Part shown: positions 14,480 through 16,384 of the stretch, in pieces
Position numbering within the stretch: position 1 is the stretch's first letter
How the letters are laid out: every line of letters begins with the position of its first letter
Assembly (NCBI GenBank): GCA_023260495.1
Contig: JALQVB010000017.1
Span: forward strand, 1 to 16,384
Direction: 5' to 3'
DNA: 16,384 bases
Source: Aquiluna sp.
GTDB lineage: Bacteria > Actinomycetota > Actinomycetes > Actinomycetales > Microbacteriaceae
Position numbers and translations under genes: made by a program
The notes under the pieces: model-generated
The model's database searches: none
What the model was told of the DNA's origin: nothing
The model's input: the letters and a program-made list of their open reading frames with translations, nothing else

Positions 14480-15523
14480 ATGAGTCTCAGTGTTTATGAC
14501 GGAATCCAATCGCAGAAAATTCAGACCGACCGCGGAGAGTTTCACTTTCTAGAGAAGCCGGGCGACGGCGAAACTTTCGTGCTCATCCACGGAAACGTCT
14601 CGTCTTCCCACTTCTTCCAGCCGCTGATGGGCCTTCTAGGGAATCACCGCGTGATAGCTCCAGACCTACGGGGCTTTGGGTTGAGTCAAACTCTTCCCGT
14701 AGATGCCACCAGAGGGGTGCGCGACTTCTCCGACGATGTCTTAGCCGTCCTTGCGGAACTGGGTGTTGAGCGGGCCCACATTTTGGGCTGGAGCCTAGGT
14801 GGAGGAGTTGCCATGCAGCTGGCGCTGGATGCTCCTGAAGTGGTGCAGTCGCTGACTCTAGAGGCACCGGTTTCCCCCTATGGCTTCGGTGGCACTTGGC
14901 CCGATGGACGCCCGCTAAATGATGACGCCTCCGGCACCGGCGGTGGGGCAGCAAACCCCGACTTCGTCGCTCGCGTTGGATCCAGCGACACATCCTCAGA
15001 TGAACAAACTTCGCCTCGCAACGTCTATCGATCCAGCTATGTGAAAAACCCAGACCGGGTTGCCAATGAAGACCTTTGGGTGGCATCCATGTTGAGCACC
15101 AAGACCGGAGTTGATAACTACCCCGGTGATGCTGGCGCCAGCGAGCACTGGCCGGGCTTTGGTGCAGGCAGCAAGGGCGTGCTGAATTCGCTTTCACCCA
15201 AGCACTTCAATGTAAGCGCTCTAGCCACCAGCGGGGCTACCTTTCCCGTGTTGTGGATTCGCGGCGATTCTGATGCGATTGTGAATGATGCTTCCTTCTT
15301 CGACCTAAATCAGCTGGGTGCCGTTGGGATTGTTCCCGGCTGGCCAGGTGATGAGGTGGCGCCAGCGCAGCACATGTTGAAGCAGACGCGCCAGGTCTTG
15401 GAGGCCTACCAAGCCGCAGGCGGCAGCTATCGGGAGGTGGTTTTTGAAGACTGCGGCCACTCACCGCACCTCGAGTATTCCGAGCGCTTTGCCGCCGAGT
15501 TGCTAAGCAATATCGGCTCCTAG
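14480..15523 (+). CDS. Alpha/beta-hydrolase fold esterase-like protein (second of two)
   Basis: The 347-residue protein lacks a signal peptide and shows the alpha/beta-hydrolase triad pattern: HG at 37-38 (LIHGNVSSSHF), APDLRGFG, nucleophile Ser105 in GWSLG, the acid Asp265 in RGDSDAIV, and His327 in CGHSPHLEY. A long insert, about residues 130-220, between the nucleophile and the acid forms an enlarged cap and is rich in Gly, Ser and Asp. GGAAGG at 14465-14470, about 9 nt upstream, supports the ATG. It is the last gene of the operon. It differs clearly from the first hydrolase in length, elbow sequence and cap, so the pair is not a recent duplication. A hydroxybutyrate ester or oligomer hydrolase is a contextual guess; a lactonase or haloalkane-like activity cannot be excluded. 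Confidence 0.85.
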   Translation: MSLSVYDGIQSQKIQTDRGEFHFLEKPGDGETFVLIHGNVSSSHFFQPLMGLLGNHRVIAPDLRGFGLSQTLPVDATRGVRDFSDDVLAVLAELGVERAHILGWSLGGGVAMQLALDAPEVVQSLTLEAPVSPYGFGGTWPDGRPLNDDASGTGGGAANPDFVARVGSSDTSSDEQTSPRNVYRSSYVKNPDRVANEDLWVASMLSTKTGVDNYPGDAGASEHWPGFGAGSKGVLNSLSPKHFNVSALATSGATFPVLWIRGDSDAIVNDASFFDLNQLGAVGIVPGWPGDEVAPAQHMLKQTRQVLEAYQAAGGSYREVVFEDCGHSPHLEYSERFAAELLSNIGS

Positions 15524-15550
15524 GAGAATTCCGGCAGGATCGACGCTAGC

Positions 15551-15564
15551 TGGAAGCGCTTGCA
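15551..15564. promoter_or_regulatory. LacI/GalR-type (cre-like) operator
   Basis: TGGAAGCGCTTGCA fits the TGNAANCGNWWNCA pattern used by LacI/GalR-family regulators, including the CcpA cre site. With one flanking base on each side it is a 16-bp palindrome with a single mismatched pair. It lies 27 nt after the hydrolase stop and upstream of the PTS genes, so control of the sugar PTS by a LacI-family regulator encoded elsewhere is likely. A -10-like TAACAT at 15575-15580 follows, which would put this site over the -35 region. Confidence 0.5.
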
Positions 15565-15645
15565 GTTAACCAGGTAACATCTGTGCAAACTGTGACTTCC
15601 TACAATTGGCACGCCGTTTTTTGTAACCAAAACGCCTCAAATCAG

Positions 15646-15674
15646 TGGAAAGCTGATAACCCTCTGGATAGAGT
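15646..15674 (+). promoter_or_regulatory. Putative promoter of the PTS EIIA-EIIBC genes
   Basis: TGGAAA (15646-15651) and TAGAGT (15669-15674) are spaced by 17 nt and resemble -35 and -10 boxes. TAGAGT is the same -10 proposed for the IclR gene. Predicted initiation near 15681 would fall at the left edge of the inverted repeat at 15682-15698. Confidence 0.35.
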
Positions 15675-15681
15675 GAACTGT

Positions 15682-15698
15682 AATCGTGTACAACGATT
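15682..15698. promoter_or_regulatory. 17-bp inverted repeat, candidate PTS operator
   Basis: AATCGT-GTACA-ACGATT has perfect 6-bp arms around a 5-bp centre. It lies just downstream of the predicted -10 box and 42 nt before the EIIA ATG, a position where a bound repressor would block transcription. It is unlike the LacI-type site at 15551, so a second regulator may be involved. Confidence 0.4.
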
Positions 15699-15740
15699 GA
15701 TCGAGAGGGGGCTTTGGCGCCAACTTTGCGCCAGGTTCAA

Positions 15741-16193
15741 ATGGCCAATCCAATTACCACCGCCGATATCGTAATTATTGATCTACAGGCTTCTTCCAAA
15801 GAAGATGCGGTCCGAGCGCTAGCTGAAAAGCTGCTTGCTGCTGGCCGCCTAACAGGCCTGGACGAATACCTCGCTGCAGTTGCAGCTCGCGAGGAACACT
15901 TCCCGACTGGTATTGAAGGTGGCATCGCCATCCCACACGCCCAGAGCGACTTGGTGACCGTGCCTACGGTGGCCGTTGCCACATCCTCCACTGGCGTTGA
16001 CTTTGGGGCCGAGGACGGCCCTTCGAATCTGATTTTCCTGATTGCCGCTCCGGCATCAGGCGAAAACACACACCTAGAAATCCTGGCGGCGCTGGCTCGC
16101 AAGGTGATGCACGAGGACTTTAGAGACCTGCTGCGTTCCCAGACCGACCCAGCAGCGCTAGCCGAAATCGTGACCAAGGAGGTCCAGGCCTAA
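15741..16193 (+). CDS. PTS fructose-family EIIA component
   Basis: The 150-residue cytosolic phosphocarrier domain matches the fructose/mannitol EIIA type. Phosphoacceptor His66 lies in GGIAIPHAQSD, preceded by EEHFPTGIEGG and followed by VDFGAEDGPSNLIFLIAAP and HLEILAALARKV. It takes phosphate from HPr and passes it to the EIIB domain encoded next. I prefer the ATG at 15741 (AGG at 15733-15735) because the protein then begins as EIIA(Fru) proteins do. An in-frame TTG at 15714, with AGAGG at 15704-15708, would add nine residues and remains possible. The stop overlaps the EIIBC start (TAATG). The sugar may be fructose or another ketose or hexitol. Confidence 0.9.
   Translation: MANPITTADIVIIDLQASSKEDAVRALAEKLLAAGRLTGLDEYLAAVAAREEHFPTGIEGGIAIPHAQSDLVTVPTVAVATSSTGVDFGAEDGPSNLIFLIAAPASGENTHLEILAALARKVMHEDFRDLLRSQTDPAALAEIVTKEVQA
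16176..16183 (+). promoter_or_regulatory. Consensus Shine-Dalgarno for the EIIBC gene
   Basis: AAGGAGGT is a full match to the anti-Shine-Dalgarno core and lies 9 nt before the ATG at 16193, inside the EIIA coding sequence. It fixes the EIIBC start and is the strongest ribosome binding site I noticed in the window. Confidence 0.75.
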
Positions 16194-16384
16194 TGGCAAA
16201 GATTGTTTGCGTAACATCCTGCATTACCGGCATCGCCCACACCTACATGGCGGCCGAGGCTCTTGAGCAGGCAGGCAAGAAACTCGGTCACGAGGTCGTT
16301 GTGGAGACCCAAGGGTCTGCCGGCTCCAACCCATTGAAACAAGAGGTCATTGATGCCGCCGACGCGGTTATCTTCGCAGCCGAT
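16193..16384 (+). CDS. fruA: PTS fructose-family EIIB(C) component, N-terminal part
   Basis: The frame is open to the window edge, giving the first 64 residues. These are an EIIB(Fru) domain: phosphocysteine Cys10 in CITGIAHT, followed by YMAAEALEQAG, VVVETQGSAGS and DAVIFAAD. EIIB receives phosphate from EIIA and transfers it to the incoming sugar in the EIIC channel. In this family the EIIC domain is usually fused downstream, but it lies outside the window. The usual CPTGIAHT motif has Ile in place of Pro at position 11. The start shares one base with the EIIA stop. Confidence 0.88.
   Translation, partial: MAKIVCVTSCITGIAHTYMAAEALEQAGKKLGHEVVVETQGSAGSNPLKQEVIDAADAVIFAAD

Noticed and set aside
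15517..15526. CTCCTAGGAG palindrome at the end of the operon, considered as a terminator
   Set aside because: The ten bases are self-complementary without a loop, and no T-run follows. It overlaps the last codons and stop of the hydrolase and is probably chance.
15615..15634. CGTTTT/AAAACG inverted repeat with a T-run, considered as an intrinsic terminator of the operon
   Set aside because: The stem is only 6 bp and AT-rich, the T-run is part of the stem rather than after it, and no GC-rich hairpin precedes the T-run on the plus strand.
15583..15774. Small plus-strand open frame in the region before the EIIA gene
   Set aside because: It crosses the putative promoter and operator and runs into the EIIA gene in another frame. 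No convincing ribosome site or coding signature was seen.
1..16384. Horizontal-transfer or mobile-element origin of the 12-gene block
   Set aside because: No transposase, integrase, tRNA, direct-repeat boundary or visible change in base composition marks the edges of the block.

Overview
The window looks like the chromosome of a compact, moderately GC-rich actinobacterium. GC is roughly 55-60% by eye, not computed. A streamlined Microbacteriaceae relative (Rhodoluna/Aquiluna-like) is my inference, based on very short intergenic gaps, extensive start/stop overlaps, GTG starts, TANNNT-type -10 boxes and LIV/PTS gene styles. I see no RNA gene, insertion sequence, integrase or CRISPR array.

Layout. 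(1) 1-271, minus strand: 5' end of an osmoprotectant-type (OpuC/ProX-like) lipoprotein, cut by the window edge. (2) 368-3322, plus strand: a three-gene unit of IclR regulator, short-chain dehydrogenase and MFS carboxylate-type transporter, substrate unknown. (3) 3345-4523, minus strand: an acetyl-CoA acetyltransferase, convergent with the MFS gene and divergent from the large operon. (4) 4652-15523, plus strand: a 12-gene operon. It encodes a LIV-type ABC transporter (lipoprotein, two ATPases, two permeases), an acyl-CoA synthetase, a TetR regulator, D-3-hydroxybutyrate dehydrogenase, an alpha/beta hydrolase, both subunits of a 3-oxoacid CoA-transferase and a second alpha/beta hydrolase. Nine of its eleven junctions overlap. 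(5) 15524-16384: a 217-nt regulatory region with two operator-like palindromes, then a fructose-family PTS EIIA gene and the start of an EIIBC gene that runs off the window.

How the genes fit together. Regions 3 and 4 form a complete route for 3-hydroxybutyrate or acetoacetate. The ABC transporter would import the compound or an ester or oligomer of it. The cytosolic hydrolases would release the monomer. BdhA would oxidise 3-hydroxybutyrate to acetoacetate. The CoA-transferase, or possibly the acyl-CoA synthetase, would form acetoacetyl-CoA. The divergent thiolase would split this to two acetyl-CoA. A perfect 6-3-6 inverted repeat at 4548-4562, between the thiolase and the transporter operon, overlaps putative promoter elements in both directions and is the obvious candidate operator for the TetR protein encoded inside the operon. 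The pathway enzymes are well supported by motifs. The transporter substrate and the hydrolase roles are inferred from context only.
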